A stretch of 52,969 nucleotides of DNA. Origin: Oscillospiraceae bacterium. Its GTDB lineage: Bacteria > Bacillota > Clostridia > Oscillospirales > Oscillospiraceae. The stretch's first letter is position 1. Each line of letters opens with the position of its first letter. Positions 7,215 to 15,699 of this stretch are shown here, piece by piece. The DNA lies in NCBI GenBank assembly GCA_017937195.1, contig JAGBEA010000015.1, forward strand, positions 1 through 52,969, read 5' to 3'. Under the pieces are notes generated by a model. The model worked only from the letters and a program-made list of their open reading frames with translations, did not search any database and was not told the origin of the DNA. Made by a program: the position numbers and the translations under genes.

Positions 7215-9497
7215 TTATTGTTCTCCCTTGTGGACTGTCAGCAAAATATTTCCCTGCAGATCTGTGCGGTATATCTCGATCTCCTTCATTGCCAGGCGTG
7301 TCAGCACAACATCCGAGGGATGCCCATAGCTGTTGTCGCCTACACTGATGATTGCCGTTTCCGGCTTGACTTCCTCCAAAAAATCCTTGGCTGTGCTGTA
7401 TTTTGAGCCGTGATGGCTGACCACCAGCACCTCGATATCCGGCAGAGTATAGCGCTCCACCAGTTTTTTCTCCGTAGAGCCTGCCATATCACCGGTGATG
7501 AGCACATCGAAATCTTCCGCGCTGCACAGCACCGTCAAGCCCTGCTCATTCATATCGCCCTCGCCCAACGGCGGATAGATCCGCAGTATCGCCTCGCCAA
7601 GCGGCGCCGTCATCTGCTGCTCGGCAAAGAAAACATCGATCCCGTATTTCTCTGCCAGCTCCAGCAAACGGTCTTTCACGCCGTACTCATCCTCGATCTG
7701 CGGCAGGTACAGCTTCTCCACCCCTACGCGCAGCATCAACTCTTCCAGACCGTTGGTATGGTCTGCGTGATAATGGGTCACCACGATGGCATCAAGGCGC
7801 TTGATCCCCATCGTATGCAGCTGATCGGCAGCGCGACCGCCTGCATCGATGTAGGAATTACTGCTGCCGCAATCCACTAACACCGTTTCATCACTGGAAT
7901 AGAGCAGCACACTCTCGCCCTGCCCCACATCCAGCGCCAGAATATTCAGATCGCCATAGTGGTACTCCCGTTTACCAAGCTGTACCACCAGCAATAGGGA
8001 AAGCGCCGCCAAAATGCCCGTCAGCGCATACTTACGCCGGCGGTCTTTTGAGCAGAAACAGCCAATCAGCATCACATAGACATATACCAGCCAATATTTA
8101 AGATAGCTGTTGGTAAAATACAAGGCGTGCCCGGGAATGCGCATCAGCAAATGCGCTGCCTGCAATACATACTGTACAAGTACCCACACCATCCAACCGC
8201 AAATCTGTGCCGCAGGCAGCCAGATGAAGCCCAGCAGCACGATGAGGAACGACACCATAAACGCCGCGCCTGCCACCGGAACCACCAGCAGATTGCAGAT
8301 GGGTGAAAGCACCGTAAAAATACCGAAATAGTACGCAGTCAGCGGCGCAGTGAATAGCATTGCCCCCAGTGATGCCGTAACACTGGCAGAAAAAGCGCTC
8401 CATATCCGTTTCCAAACCGTCTTCTCCAGCGGCAGTTTCAGCATCAGAGGATACAATCGTGGGGATAGGAACAAGATTCCTGCCGTAGCGGCAAAACTCA
8501 GCTGCAAGCTGATGCTGTTAACGGAGTAGGGATTCCATAGCAGCAAAATCAACAGCGCCGCACTTAGTCCGGTCAATGAATCGCTGTCACGCCAGAAGAC
8601 GGGCGCCACCAGCACGAAAATCATCATCACGCAGGCACGCACCACAGAGGGCGTCATACCTACCATCAGCATATAGAACAGCAGAACCGGAATCGTCACA
8701 AAGGCGAAGAGTTTCCGTCTGCCGCGGGGGATCAAAAGCGCCAAAAGTGTGACCAAAAAGGTACAGTGTAGACCGGAAACCGCCAGCAGATGACTCAAGC
8801 CCGTTTCCGAAAAGGCGACCTCATCCTCTTGCCGCAGACCACTGCGATCTCCGGTCAGAATCGCGGTGACAAAGCCGGACACCGCCTCGTCACGCCAGAT
8901 CTCGCCGATTTTCTCCTGCACCGCACGCTTGGCGCGCTGAGGCAACCAGCGCAGGCTCTCCGGATTTCCCTCCTCCACCGTCACCTCGCTGCGTGCATAC
9001 AGCAGTACAAATACACCCTTGGAGGTAAATGTGGTAATGTCATTTTCACGGATGCGTCCGGCATCCTGCCAATAAACTCTCCCGCGCAGCACTTGTCCCG
9101 GTTGCAGTGACAGCAACGCTTCATCGCCATAATACACTGCTTTTACACCGTTTCCAACAGAAATCGTCACTTTTGCGCCACTATCCGTTTCGATTGGATA
9201 ATCCGTCACCGTGCCGCAAACCTCCAGCACCTGCCCATAGTTCTCTTCCACCGGCGCTACCACCAATCGGTGATAGCCGCACAGCCACACCATTGCGACG
9301 GCGGCAGAAAGAAAGATGGCCATCAGATGCAGACGCAGCGTAGTATGGGCAGCAAGCTTCCGTTTCAGCAGCAGCGTGACCACCGCCAAAAGAAGCAGCA
9401 CACCTGCCGCATACAGCTGCCAGCCGTCCCACGGCAGACACACTGCCGCCAGCATCGCCGCAGCAAAGGAGAAAGAAACGCTGACCAGTATGCGCAT
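7215..9497 (-). CDS. comEC: ComEC/Rec2 DNA uptake channel protein
   Basis: A 760-residue membrane protein that carries single-stranded DNA across the cytoplasmic membrane in transformation. It has three parts: N-terminal membrane helices and an OB-like extracellular region (DUF4131, about 1-180), a multi-helix Competence domain (about 200-500), and a C-terminal metallo-beta-lactamase domain with the metal motif VVTHYHADHTNG and a later VSHHGSKYS. The nuclease-like domain keeps its metal-binding histidines. The start at 9497 has AAAGGAG 7 nt upstream; an earlier in-frame start at 9524 does not. No comEA or pilus genes are in the window, so competence itself cannot be inferred. Confidence 0.94.
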   Translation of the reverse strand: MRILVSVSFSFAAAMLAAVCLPWDGWQLYAAGVLLLLAVVTLLLKRKLAAHTTLRLHLMAIFLSAAVAMVWLCGYHRLVVAPVEENYGQVLEVCGTVTDYPIETDSGAKVTISVGNGVKAVYYGDEALLSLQPGQVLRGRVYWQDAGRIRENDITTFTSKGVFVLLYARSEVTVEEGNPESLRWLPQRAKRAVQEKIGEIWRDEAVSGFVTAILTGDRSGLRQEDEVAFSETGLSHLLAVSGLHCTFLVTLLALLIPRGRRKLFAFVTIPVLLFYMLMVGMTPSVVRACVMMIFVLVAPVFWRDSDSLTGLSAALLILLLWNPYSVNSISLQLSFAATAGILFLSPRLYPLMLKLPLEKTVWKRIWSAFSASVTASLGAMLFTAPLTAYYFGIFTVLSPICNLLVVPVAGAAFMVSFLIVLLGFIWLPAAQICGWMVWVLVQYVLQAAHLLMRIPGHALYFTNSYLKYWLVYVYVMLIGCFCSKDRRRKYALTGILAALSLLLVVQLGKREYHYGDLNILALDVGQGESVLLYSSDETVLVDCGSSNSYIDAGGRAADQLHTMGIKRLDAIVVTHYHADHTNGLEELMLRVGVEKLYLPQIEDEYGVKDRLLELAEKYGIDVFFAEQQMTAPLGEAILRIYPPLGEGDMNEQGLTVLCSAEDFDVLITGDMAGSTEKKLVERYTLPDIEVLVVSHHGSKYSTAKDFLEEVKPETAIISVGDNSYGHPSDVVLTRLAMKEIEIYRTDLQGNILLTVHKGEQ

Positions 9498-9527
9498 ATC
9501 CCTGCTCCTTTCGCCGTTACTCAAGTC

Positions 9528-9533
9528 AGTATA
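9528..9533 (-). promoter_or_regulatory. Extended -10 promoter of comEC run
   Basis: TATACT (9533-9528, minus strand) preceded by TGG gives an extended -10 element. No good -35 hexamer is visible at 16-18 nt. It lies 30 nt before the comEC start. Confidence 0.45.
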
Positions 9534-9593
9534 CCACAGTTCCTCCCAAAAGGCTAACTATTTATTACCGCCCATTCGTTGGGTGCATAAAAA

Positions 9594-9621
9594 AACTTCC
9601 CGCCGGCAAAGACGGGAAGTT
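9594..9621 (-). terminator. pot operon terminator
   Basis: On the minus strand a 9-bp stem (AACTTCCCG with CGGGAAGTT, arms 9621-9613 and 9602-9594) followed by a T run. It begins 12 nt beyond the potD stop. Confidence 0.85.
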
Positions 9622-9632
9622 CTTTCATTTTA

Positions 9633-10703
9633 TCAGCCGCGGTATTTCACCTTGGCAAGGCAGACGCGGATCCACTCGTGATCGTAGAAGCTCAGCACAT
9701 CGCTGGGCAGACCGCCGAAGGTCTCGCATTTGGCCAGTACATCCTCACTGGGATAGATAACGGGATCCTCTGCCATCTCCGGATCCATCTCCGCCAGCGC
9801 GGTGGCAGAGGGCGTGGAATAGCCCACCTCATCACAGTTGCGCAGCACGATATCATCGCGGCACATAAAGTTGATGAACGCCATGGCGTTGTTGTAGTTC
9901 TCGCAGCACACCGGCACGCACATCGCATCCATAAACAGATTGGCGCCCTCCTCCGGCATACAGAATGCCAGATCCGGATTCTCCTCCGCCATAATGACGT
10001 AGTCACCGGCGTAATAGGTGCCGATCGCCGCCTCGTTGTTGATCATCTTATCAAAGATCTGATCCATCACATAGGCCTGCACGATGCCCTTCTCCTTCTG
10101 CTTCATCAGCAGCTCCGCCGCCTCGGCGATCTCGTCCTTATCGGTGGTATTGAAGGAGTAGCCCAGCGCTTTCAGCGCAAGACCGATACAGTCGCGGGGG
10201 TTATCGAAGATCAGCACCTGACTGCGCAGGTCAGTGGTGAAAAGATCCATCCAACTGGTGGGGGCTTTATCCACCATCTTGGTGTTATAGATGATGCCGG
10301 TAGTGCCCCACATATAGGGGACACTATACAGTTGCTGGGGATCATAGTCTCTGTGGAGATACTGGGGATCCATATTGCTCATCAGCGGGATCTGACTGTA
10401 ATCCAGTTCCAGCAGCAGGTCTTCTGCGATCATTCGGGCGATCATATAGTCCGAAGGAATGATCACATCGTAGGAACTGCCGCCGCTTTTGATGCTGGAA
10501 TAGAGCATCTCGTTGCTGGAGAAGGTGGCATAGTTGACACGGATACCGGTCTCCGCCTCGAAATCATCGAAGATGGATTCGTCGATATACTCGCCCCAGT
10601 TATACACATTGACTACCTCGCCCTGCTCCTCGCCGCAGCCAGGCAGAAATACGCAGGAGAGCACCATCAGCAGCGCCATCAAAAGAGAAACCAACTTTTT
10701 CAT
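9633..10703 (-). CDS. potD: Spermidine/putrescine-binding lipoprotein
   Basis: A 356-residue extracytoplasmic solute-binding protein for polyamines. Residues 1-23 form a lipoprotein signal with lipobox LPGC (Cys23 would be lipidated and anchored to the membrane). The mature part starts VVNVYNWGEYID, a typical PotD/PotF opening in which the Trp lines the polyamine site. It later has YSVPYMWGTTGIIYN. It overlaps the potC stop by one base (TGATG) and is the last gene of potABCD. The order and a terminator 12 nt downstream support a four-gene operon. Confidence 0.95.
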   Translation of the reverse strand: MKKLVSLLMALLMVLSCVFLPGCGEEQGEVVNVYNWGEYIDESIFDDFEAETGIRVNYATFSSNEMLYSSIKSGGSSYDVIIPSDYMIARMIAEDLLLELDYSQIPLMSNMDPQYLHRDYDPQQLYSVPYMWGTTGIIYNTKMVDKAPTSWMDLFTTDLRSQVLIFDNPRDCIGLALKALGYSFNTTDKDEIAEAAELLMKQKEKGIVQAYVMDQIFDKMINNEAAIGTYYAGDYVIMAEENPDLAFCMPEEGANLFMDAMCVPVCCENYNNAMAFINFMCRDDIVLRNCDEVGYSTPSATALAEMDPEMAEDPVIYPSEDVLAKCETFGGLPSDVLSFYDHEWIRVCLAKVKYRG

Positions 10704-11539
10704 CAGTTGCCTCCCTTCCGCAGCGCGCGGGCACGCTTCTCATTCAGCTGCTCCTGCCGCACCTGCCGGACATTGACAATGACCAGCAGCGTCAGCACCA
10801 CAGCAAAGAGAATGGTGGACAGCGCATTGACCTCCGGACTGATGCGTTTACGGGTCATGGCATAGATCTGCATGGCCAGCGTAGACACCTCGCTGCCGGC
10901 GGTGAAGTAGGAGATGACAAAGTCATCAATGGACATGGTAAAGGCGATCAGCATACCGTTGAGGATGCCGGGACGCAGCTCCGGCATCAGCACCTTCCAG
11001 AATGCCTGCCACGGCGTGGCGCCCAGGTCCATCGCCGCCTCGCCCAGATTGGGGTTGAGCTGGCGCAGTTTAGGCATCACCGCCAGCACCACATAGGGCA
11101 CATTGAAGGTAATATGCGCCACCAGCAGCGTACCGAATCCCAAAGAGAAACCCAGCAGGTTACCGGCGAACACGAACAGCAGCATCAGACTCACGCCGGT
11201 AATGATATCGGCGTTGGTCATAGGGATATTATTGATGGTCAAAAAGAGGTTGCGGGGACGGCGCTTCATATTGTGGAAGCCGATAGCCGCCGCAGTACCC
11301 AGCACCGTGGCAATGACAGCCGCCAGTACGGAAACCGTGATGGTGGTGCTGAAGGCGGAGAGGATCTCCTCGTCGCGGAACAGCTCCTGATACCAGTGGA
11401 GGGAAAAACCCGCCCACACAGTACGGCTCTTGGAGTCATTGAAGGAGAAGATAATCAGCACCACGATGGGCAGGTACAAAAACAGATACACCAGCACATT
11501 GAAAATGCGGGCAAATGCGTTATTCTTCTGCATCATCAC
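10703..11539 (-). CDS. potC: Polyamine ABC transporter permease PotC
   Basis: A 278-residue inner-membrane permease with about six transmembrane helices. The EAA loop that docks on the ATPase is visible as GEAAMDLGATPWQAFWKVLMP (about residue 185-205). The sequence YLFLYLPIVVLIIFSFNDS at the N-terminus is characteristic of PotC. It pairs with PotB to form the channel. The start overlaps the end of potB by 4 nt. Confidence 0.94.
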   Translation of the reverse strand: MMMQKNNAFARIFNVLVYLFLYLPIVVLIIFSFNDSKSRTVWAGFSLHWYQELFRDEEILSAFSTTITVSVLAAVIATVLGTAAAIGFHNMKRRPRNLFLTINNIPMTNADIITGVSLMLLFVFAGNLLGFSLGFGTLLVAHITFNVPYVVLAVMPKLRQLNPNLGEAAMDLGATPWQAFWKVLMPELRPGILNGMLIAFTMSIDDFVISYFTAGSEVSTLAMQIYAMTRKRISPEVNALSTILFAVVLTLLVIVNVRQVRQEQLNEKRARALRKGGN

Positions 11540-12348
11540 ATCAGCACCGCCCCTTCTTCACCATCGCCGAAGCGATTGGTGATCAGCGTTGCCACAACCA
11601 CCAGCACCAGCATCATCAGTGCGATCGCGCTGCCAAGGTGGGGGTTATAGGCAGAGCCAAGGAACTGCATCTCAATGAGATCGCCCAGCAAAAAGCTCAT
11701 ACCGCCGCCCAGCAGCTTGGAGATGGCAAAGGTACTGATAGAGGGGATAAACACCATCGTCACGCCGGAGAGCACACCGGGCAGCGACAGCGGGAAGATC
11801 ACGCGGCGGAACGTTTCGCGCTTGTTGGCGCCCAGATCCTGCGCCGCCTCGATATAGCGCTTATCCAGCTTATCGATCACAGAGAAAATGGGCAGGATCA
11901 TAAAGGGCAGGAAATTATACACCATGCCCAGCACCACCGCGATATCGGTGTTGATGATATGGACGGGTCCCAAACCGATCAGACCCAGCAGCTGATTCAA
12001 GAAGCCGTTGTTCTCCAAAATGGACATCCACGCATAGGTGCGCAGCAGGAAGTTCATCCACATAGGCAGCATAATGAGCAGCATGGCGATCTTGCGCACC
12101 AATGTGCCCTCCTGCGCCAGAAAATAGGAGAAGGGATAGGCGATCAGCAGGCAGATGGCGGTGGCGATCAGCGCCAGCACCACACTGTTGCCAAACACCT
12201 GCAGAAACACATCGATATTATCGAAGTTGGAAAGGGTAAACTCACCGTCAAAGTTGGTGAAGGCATACACCACGATGAGCACCAGCGGAATGACCACAAA
12301 CACGGCCATCCAGAATACATACGGCACTGCCGCGCTCTTAGTCCTCAT
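11536..12348 (-). CDS. potB: Polyamine ABC transporter permease PotB
   Basis: A 270-residue inner-membrane permease with about six transmembrane helices and the EAA loop [20 protein letters not shown]. The frame is open upstream into potA, but the ATG at 12348 has GAGGAGG 9 nt before it and the following [12 protein letters not shown] starts the first helix normally. This start lies 11 nt inside the end of potA, so potA and potB overlap. It partners with PotC. Confidence 0.94.
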   Translation of the reverse strand: MRTKSAAVPYVFWMAVFVVIPLVLIVVYAFTNFDGEFTLSNFDNIDVFLQVFGNSVVLALIATAICLLIAYPFSYFLAQEGTLVRKIAMLLIMLPMWMNFLLRTYAWMSILENNGFLNQLLGLIGLGPVHIINTDIAVVLGMVYNFLPFMILPIFSVIDKLDKRYIEAAQDLGANKRETFRRVIFPLSLPGVLSGVTMVFIPSISTFAISKLLGGGMSFLLGDLIEMQFLGSAYNPHLGSAIALMMLVLVVVATLITNRFGDGEEGAVLM

Positions 12349-13483
12349 CGTCAGCGTCCTCCTCAGCCTCGTCCACGAAGTCGGGATCGTTGATCTCGTC
12401 ATACTCCGCGGAATAGGAACTGTAGTCGCCGAACATTCCGGAATACTCACTCTTTTTCATGATGTGGATATCATCGGGATTCAGAATAATGCCGATGACC
12501 TCGCCCACCTCATGGTAATCCGTGGTCTGGATGAGCCACTTATAGCCCTTGAAGTCCACGATGGTGTCATAATGCACGCCCTTAAAGGTGACGGAGGTCA
12601 CGGTACCCTGCAGACGCCCCTTTTCAGGCGACACGATCTCGATATCTTCGGGACGGATGACCACATCCACCGGCTCCATAGGCGCAAAGCCCTTGTCAAG
12701 GCACTTGAACTTGCGGTTGAAAAACTCCACCACATAGTCTGCGTGCATAATGCCGTCAAGGATATTGGACTCGCCGATAAAGTCCGCCACGAAGGCGTTC
12801 TTGGGTTCGTTATAAATATCCTCAGGCGTACCGATCTGCTGGATGCGACCCTTATCCATCACCACCACGGTGTCGGACATGGTCAGCGCTTCCTCCTGAT
12901 CGTGGGTAACATATATAAACGTAATGCCCATCTGCTGCTGGATACGCTTCAGCTCGTTCTGCATATCCTTGCGCAGGCGCAGGTCCAGAGCGCCCAGAGG
13001 CTCGTCAAGCAGCAGCACCTTGGGGCGGTTCACCAGTGCTCTGGCGATGGCCACACGCTGCTGCTGACCGCCGGAAAGCTGGTCCACACGGCGCTTGTTA
13101 AAGCCCTTGAGGCTGACCACTTCCAGCATCTCATTGACGCGCTCTTCGATCTCCTTTTCGCCCACTTTCGCAATGCGCAGGCCGAAGGCAATATTTTCAA
13201 AAACATCCAGATGCGGGAACAGCGCATATTTCTGGAAAACCGTATTGATCTGCCGCTTATGAGGCGGAACATCATTGATCCGAACGCCGTCAAAGGTCAC
13301 ATCACCGGATGCAGGCGTAGTAAAACCGCCGATGATCCGCAGCGTGGTGGTTTTACCGCAGCCACTGGGACCAAGCAGCGTAAGAAACTCGGAATCGTTA
13401 ATATAGAGGTTGATGTTATCGAGAACCAGCTCGTCGTCAAACGCCATACAGACATTGCTGAGGCGAATCAACTCTTTGGACAT
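12338..13483 (-). CDS. potA: Polyamine ABC transporter ATPase PotA
   Basis: A 381-residue ATP-binding subunit that drives polyamine uptake from the cytoplasmic face. Walker A is GPSGCGKTT at 38-46, the signature LSGGQ at 136-140, Walker B VLLLDEP at 156-162, and a TOBE-type regulatory region fills about 250-350. The last 20 residues are strikingly acidic (Asp/Glu-rich, ending ADDED), an addition not needed for the ATPase core. First gene of potABCD, with GGGGGAGG just upstream, and transcribed from a consensus promoter about 100 nt away. Confidence 0.96.
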   Translation of the reverse strand: MSKELIRLSNVCMAFDDELVLDNINLYINDSEFLTLLGPSGCGKTTTLRIIGGFTTPASGDVTFDGVRINDVPPHKRQINTVFQKYALFPHLDVFENIAFGLRIAKVGEKEIEERVNEMLEVVSLKGFNKRRVDQLSGGQQQRVAIARALVNRPKVLLLDEPLGALDLRLRKDMQNELKRIQQQMGITFIYVTHDQEEALTMSDTVVVMDKGRIQQIGTPEDIYNEPKNAFVADFIGESNILDGIMHADYVVEFFNRKFKCLDKGFAPMEPVDVVIRPEDIEIVSPEKGRLQGTVTSVTFKGVHYDTIVDFKGYKWLIQTTDYHEVGEVIGIILNPDDIHIMKKSEYSGMFGDYSSYSAEYDEINDPDFVDEAEEDADDED

Positions 13484-13503
13484 TTATCCTCCCCCGTTTC
13501 ATA

Positions 13504-13560
13504 AAAAAATAGGCCGCTTCTCGCCGTCAAAAGGGGGCCTGTTCCCGGCCTGATTTTTTC
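13504..13560 (-). promoter_or_regulatory. Structured leader with terminator-like stem before potA
   Basis: In the potA leader, AGGCCG and CGGCCT can pair as a 6-bp stem enclosing a G+C-rich segment, and the second arm is followed by ATTTTTTT directly before the potA ribosome binding site. An alternative inner pairing uses GGCC twice (GGCC-N7-GGCC). This is the layout of an attenuator with two competing stems. Control by attenuation is inference; the stem is short. Confidence 0.35.
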
Positions 13561-13579
13561 GTTGAAAGTTGGCTCTTTC

Positions 13580-13608
13580 ACTATATAAAAAAACCGTCGA
13601 ATTGTCAA
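13580..13608 (-). promoter_or_regulatory. potABCD promoter
   Basis: Minus strand: perfect TTGACA (13608-13603), 17-nt spacer, TATAGT (13585-13580). Transcription would start near 13573, giving a leader of about 90 nt. Confidence 0.85.
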
Positions 13609-13641
13609 TAAATAAACACAATTTTTTCCACAGACGAAACA

Positions 13642-13675
13642 ACTGACCGGAGAGGAAAATTCCTCTCCGGTCAGT
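13642..13675 (-). terminator. Terminator after the first RluA-type gene
   Basis: Perfect 15-bp stem (13642-13656 with 13661-13675) with a 4-nt loop, starting four bases after the stop of the pseudouridine synthase gene. The following minus-strand sequence is only moderately T-rich (TGTTTCGTC). Confidence 0.7.
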
Positions 13676-13678
13676 ATC

Positions 13679-14638
13679 TCACGCATCAAAATATTTATCC
13701 CGAAACGGCACACTTTCCACCTCAAAGCTACGTCCCTTGAGGTAGTTCAGCAGCCCCGCATCGGTGGAAAAATCGAAGGTAAGGCGATAGCTGTACAGCG
13801 CCTGCCGCGTTTCGCCGTAGCGCTTGTTCTTCTCGCCGTTGCCGTATTTTCCGTCGCCCAGCAGCGGACAGCCCAAATCGGCAAAGGACGCACGGATCTG
13901 ATGGGTACGCCCCGTCAGCAGCTCCACCTCCACCAGCGCAAGCTCTCCCTTATGCTGCAGAGTTTTATACTTGGTCAGCGCCGTTTTTGCGCCGGAAACC
14001 GGTCTATGGTACACCGATACCTGCTTTTTCTTCTCGTCCTTCAAAAGGAAGCACTCGATCTTTCCCTCCGCCGGCTTGGGCGCGCCGATGGTGATGCACA
14101 GATAGCGCTTGTCGATTTCGCGGTCACGGATCTTCTCATTGATGATGCGCAGTGTTTCGGCGTTCTTGGCGGCGATGACGATGCCGCCGGTATTGCGGTC
14201 GATGCGGTTGCAAAGCGCCGGTGTAAAAGCGTTCTCCCAGCGGGGATTCCACTCCCGCTTCTGATAGAGATACGCCTGAATGTGGTTGATGAGGGTGTTC
14301 ACCTTCTCCGTCTCGTCGGCGTGCACCACAAGACCGGGGCGCTTATTGAGCAGCATAATATTCTCGTCCTCATAGACGATATCCAGCGACGGACGGAACA
14401 GCGTCAGGAACATATTCTCCTCACGGGGCTGGTCAAAAAACTCGTCGTTGATATAAAGCTGCAGCACATCGCCCTGCTGCAGCCGCTGGTCGCGCTGGGC
14501 GCGGGCGCCATTGACCTTGATGCGTTTGATGCGGATATATTTCTGCAGCAGCGCAGCCGGCAGCAGCGGCAGCGATTTGGCGATAAACCGATCCAAACGC
14601 TGTCCGGCATCGTTTTTTCCGATAGTCAGCTCTCTCAT
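13679..14638 (-). CDS. RluA-family 23S rRNA pseudouridine synthase with S4 domain
   Basis: A 319-residue enzyme that converts specific uridines of structured RNA to pseudouridine. An S4 RNA-binding domain (about 5-65, GQRLDRFIAKSLPLLP then RIKRIKVNGARA) precedes the catalytic RluA domain. The catalytic Asp is in CNRIDRNTGG, a variant of the usual HRLDxxTSG, and the conserved TGRTHQIR is present near 210. Exact target position cannot be told (RluC/RluD-like). The ATG at 14638 follows AAAGGAGG closely; an in-frame start 6 codons earlier would put that site inside the gene. Divergent from yceD. Confidence 0.92.
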   Translation of the reverse strand: MRELTIGKNDAGQRLDRFIAKSLPLLPAALLQKYIRIKRIKVNGARAQRDQRLQQGDVLQLYINDEFFDQPREENMFLTLFRPSLDIVYEDENIMLLNKRPGLVVHADETEKVNTLINHIQAYLYQKREWNPRWENAFTPALCNRIDRNTGGIVIAAKNAETLRIINEKIRDREIDKRYLCITIGAPKPAEGKIECFLLKDEKKKQVSVYHRPVSGAKTALTKYKTLQHKGELALVEVELLTGRTHQIRASFADLGCPLLGDGKYGNGEKNKRYGETRQALYSYRLTFDFSTDAGLLNYLKGRSFEVESVPFRDKYFDA

Positions 14639-14668
14639 AGGCGCCTCCTTTCCCAATCTACACCGTCT

Positions 14669-14696
14669 ATTCTAACCTATTTTCGAAAAATGTCAA
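14669..14696 (-). promoter_or_regulatory. Promoter of the first RluA-type gene
   Basis: Minus strand TTGACA (14696-14691), 16-nt spacer, TAGAAT (14674-14669), 31 nt before the start codon. It is back to back with the yceD promoter, the two -35 boxes being 19 bp apart. Confidence 0.75.
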
Positions 14697-14715
14697 AATA
14701 AATGTAAGAAAATGT

Positions 14716-14744
14716 TTGACAACGGGGAAAGTATTGATTATAAT
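14716..14744 (+). promoter_or_regulatory. yceD-rpmF promoter
   Basis: Perfect TTGACA (14716-14721), 17-nt spacer, perfect TATAAT (14739-14744). Both hexamers are consensus, as expected for ribosomal protein expression. Confidence 0.9.
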
Positions 14745-14771
14745 ATCACTCGTGTCATTGCGAGGTGTACT

Positions 14772-15272
14772 ATGCATTTGAATGTTAACAGAATTCTGCA
14801 TACCCCCGGCGCCAGTCAGGATTTCCATTTTGAGATGGATCTTTCCGATCTGGATTTCGGCGGTATGTACCCTGTCGTGCGGCCGGTTGTTGTGGACGGC
14901 CAGGTGCGCAATCAGGCAGGCGTACTGCATTGTGAGCTTCAGGCTGATACGACGCTCCGCTCCGTTTGTGCCCGGTGTGCGAAAGAGTTTGATGAGTCCA
15001 AATGCGTTCTCTTCTCTTGCGTTCTTGCAGAGGAGAAGCAGGAGGAGGAGAACGAAGACATCGTTGTGCTGGAAAAGGACGAGGTGGATCTGGCGGAACT
15101 CGCCAGAACTGCGTTCATTCTCGAGATGGACACAATTTCGCTTTGTTCCGAAGACTGCGAAGGTCTTTGCCCCGGCTGCGGCGTAAACCTCAACGAGGAA
15201 CCCTGCCGCTGTAAAAAGCAGGTCGATCCCCGGTTGGCCGCGCTGGCAAAGCTGCTGCAGCAGGACGAGTAA
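14772..15272 (+). CDS. yceD: YceD family protein (DUF177), 23S rRNA accumulation factor
   Basis: A 166-residue DUF177 protein. In other bacteria and in plants relatives are needed for normal 23S rRNA accumulation, and the gene is nearly always joined to rpmF, as here. Conserved cysteines are visible at CARC (66-69) and in a C-terminal cluster GLCPGCGVNLNEEPCRC, a likely metal site in the Gram-positive version. The central stretch is strongly acidic. The frame opens at 14712 inside the promoter, so the ATG at 14772, after GAGGTG, is the correct start. Confidence 0.9.
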   Translation: MHLNVNRILHTPGASQDFHFEMDLSDLDFGGMYPVVRPVVVDGQVRNQAGVLHCELQADTTLRSVCARCAKEFDESKCVLFSCVLAEEKQEEENEDIVVLEKDEVDLAELARTAFILEMDTISLCSEDCEGLCPGCGVNLNEEPCRCKKQVDPRLAALAKLLQQDE

Positions 15273-15328
15273 CCCCAGATCCATATTAAATTACTGCTCA
15301 AGGCAGTTAAGACCAAGGAGGTGTCAAC

Positions 15329-15526
15329 ATGGCAGTACCTAAGAGAAAAGTATCCAAACAAAGACGCGATAAGAGACGCAGCTCCGTGTGGAAGCTGACC
15401 GCTCCCGGTCTCGTGGCTTGCTCCAAGTGCGGCGCGCTGCATCTGCCTCACAGAATGTGCCCCGAGTGCGGTACCTATAAGGGCCGCGAGGTTAAGACCA
15501 TCAAGTCCGTGACCGCCGAGAACTAA
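15329..15526 (+). CDS. rpmF: Ribosomal protein L32, zinc-binding form
   Basis: A 65-residue large-subunit protein. The basic N-terminus (MAVPKRKVSKQRRDKRRS) is typical, and the four zinc ligands are C31-x2-C34 and C44-x2-C47 (the C+ form). It follows yceD by 56 bp with AAGGAGGTG upstream and shares its promoter; a terminator lies directly after it. Confidence 0.98.
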   Translation: MAVPKRKVSKQRRDKRRSSVWKLTAPGLVACSKCGALHLPHRMCPECGTYKGREVKTIKSVTAEN

Positions 15527-15544
15527 TTACTGTGTGTCCTTGTT

Positions 15545-15582
15545 AGGAGGGAAGAATGTGTTTCTTCCCTCCTTACTTTTTT
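15545..15582 (+). terminator. rpmF terminator
   Basis: Perfect 12-bp stem (15545-15556 with 15562-15573), loop TGTGT, followed by TACTTTTTT. Confidence 0.88.
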
Positions 15583-15626
15583 GCGCAGGAAAGCCGTTCT
15601 GCGCACCCTTTTTCCGCTTTTCCTTG

Positions 15627-15655
15627 TTGCGGAATTTCCATTTTTCGGCTATAAT
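15627..15655 (+). promoter_or_regulatory. Promoter of the DUF512-der-plsY run
   Basis: TTGCGG (15627-15632), 17-nt spacer, consensus TATAAT (15650-15655), 45 nt before the start codon at 15700. Confidence 0.75.
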
Positions 15656-15699
15656 AAATTAGACTGTATTATTATGCCCTTTTCAGAGAGGTTTTCCCT

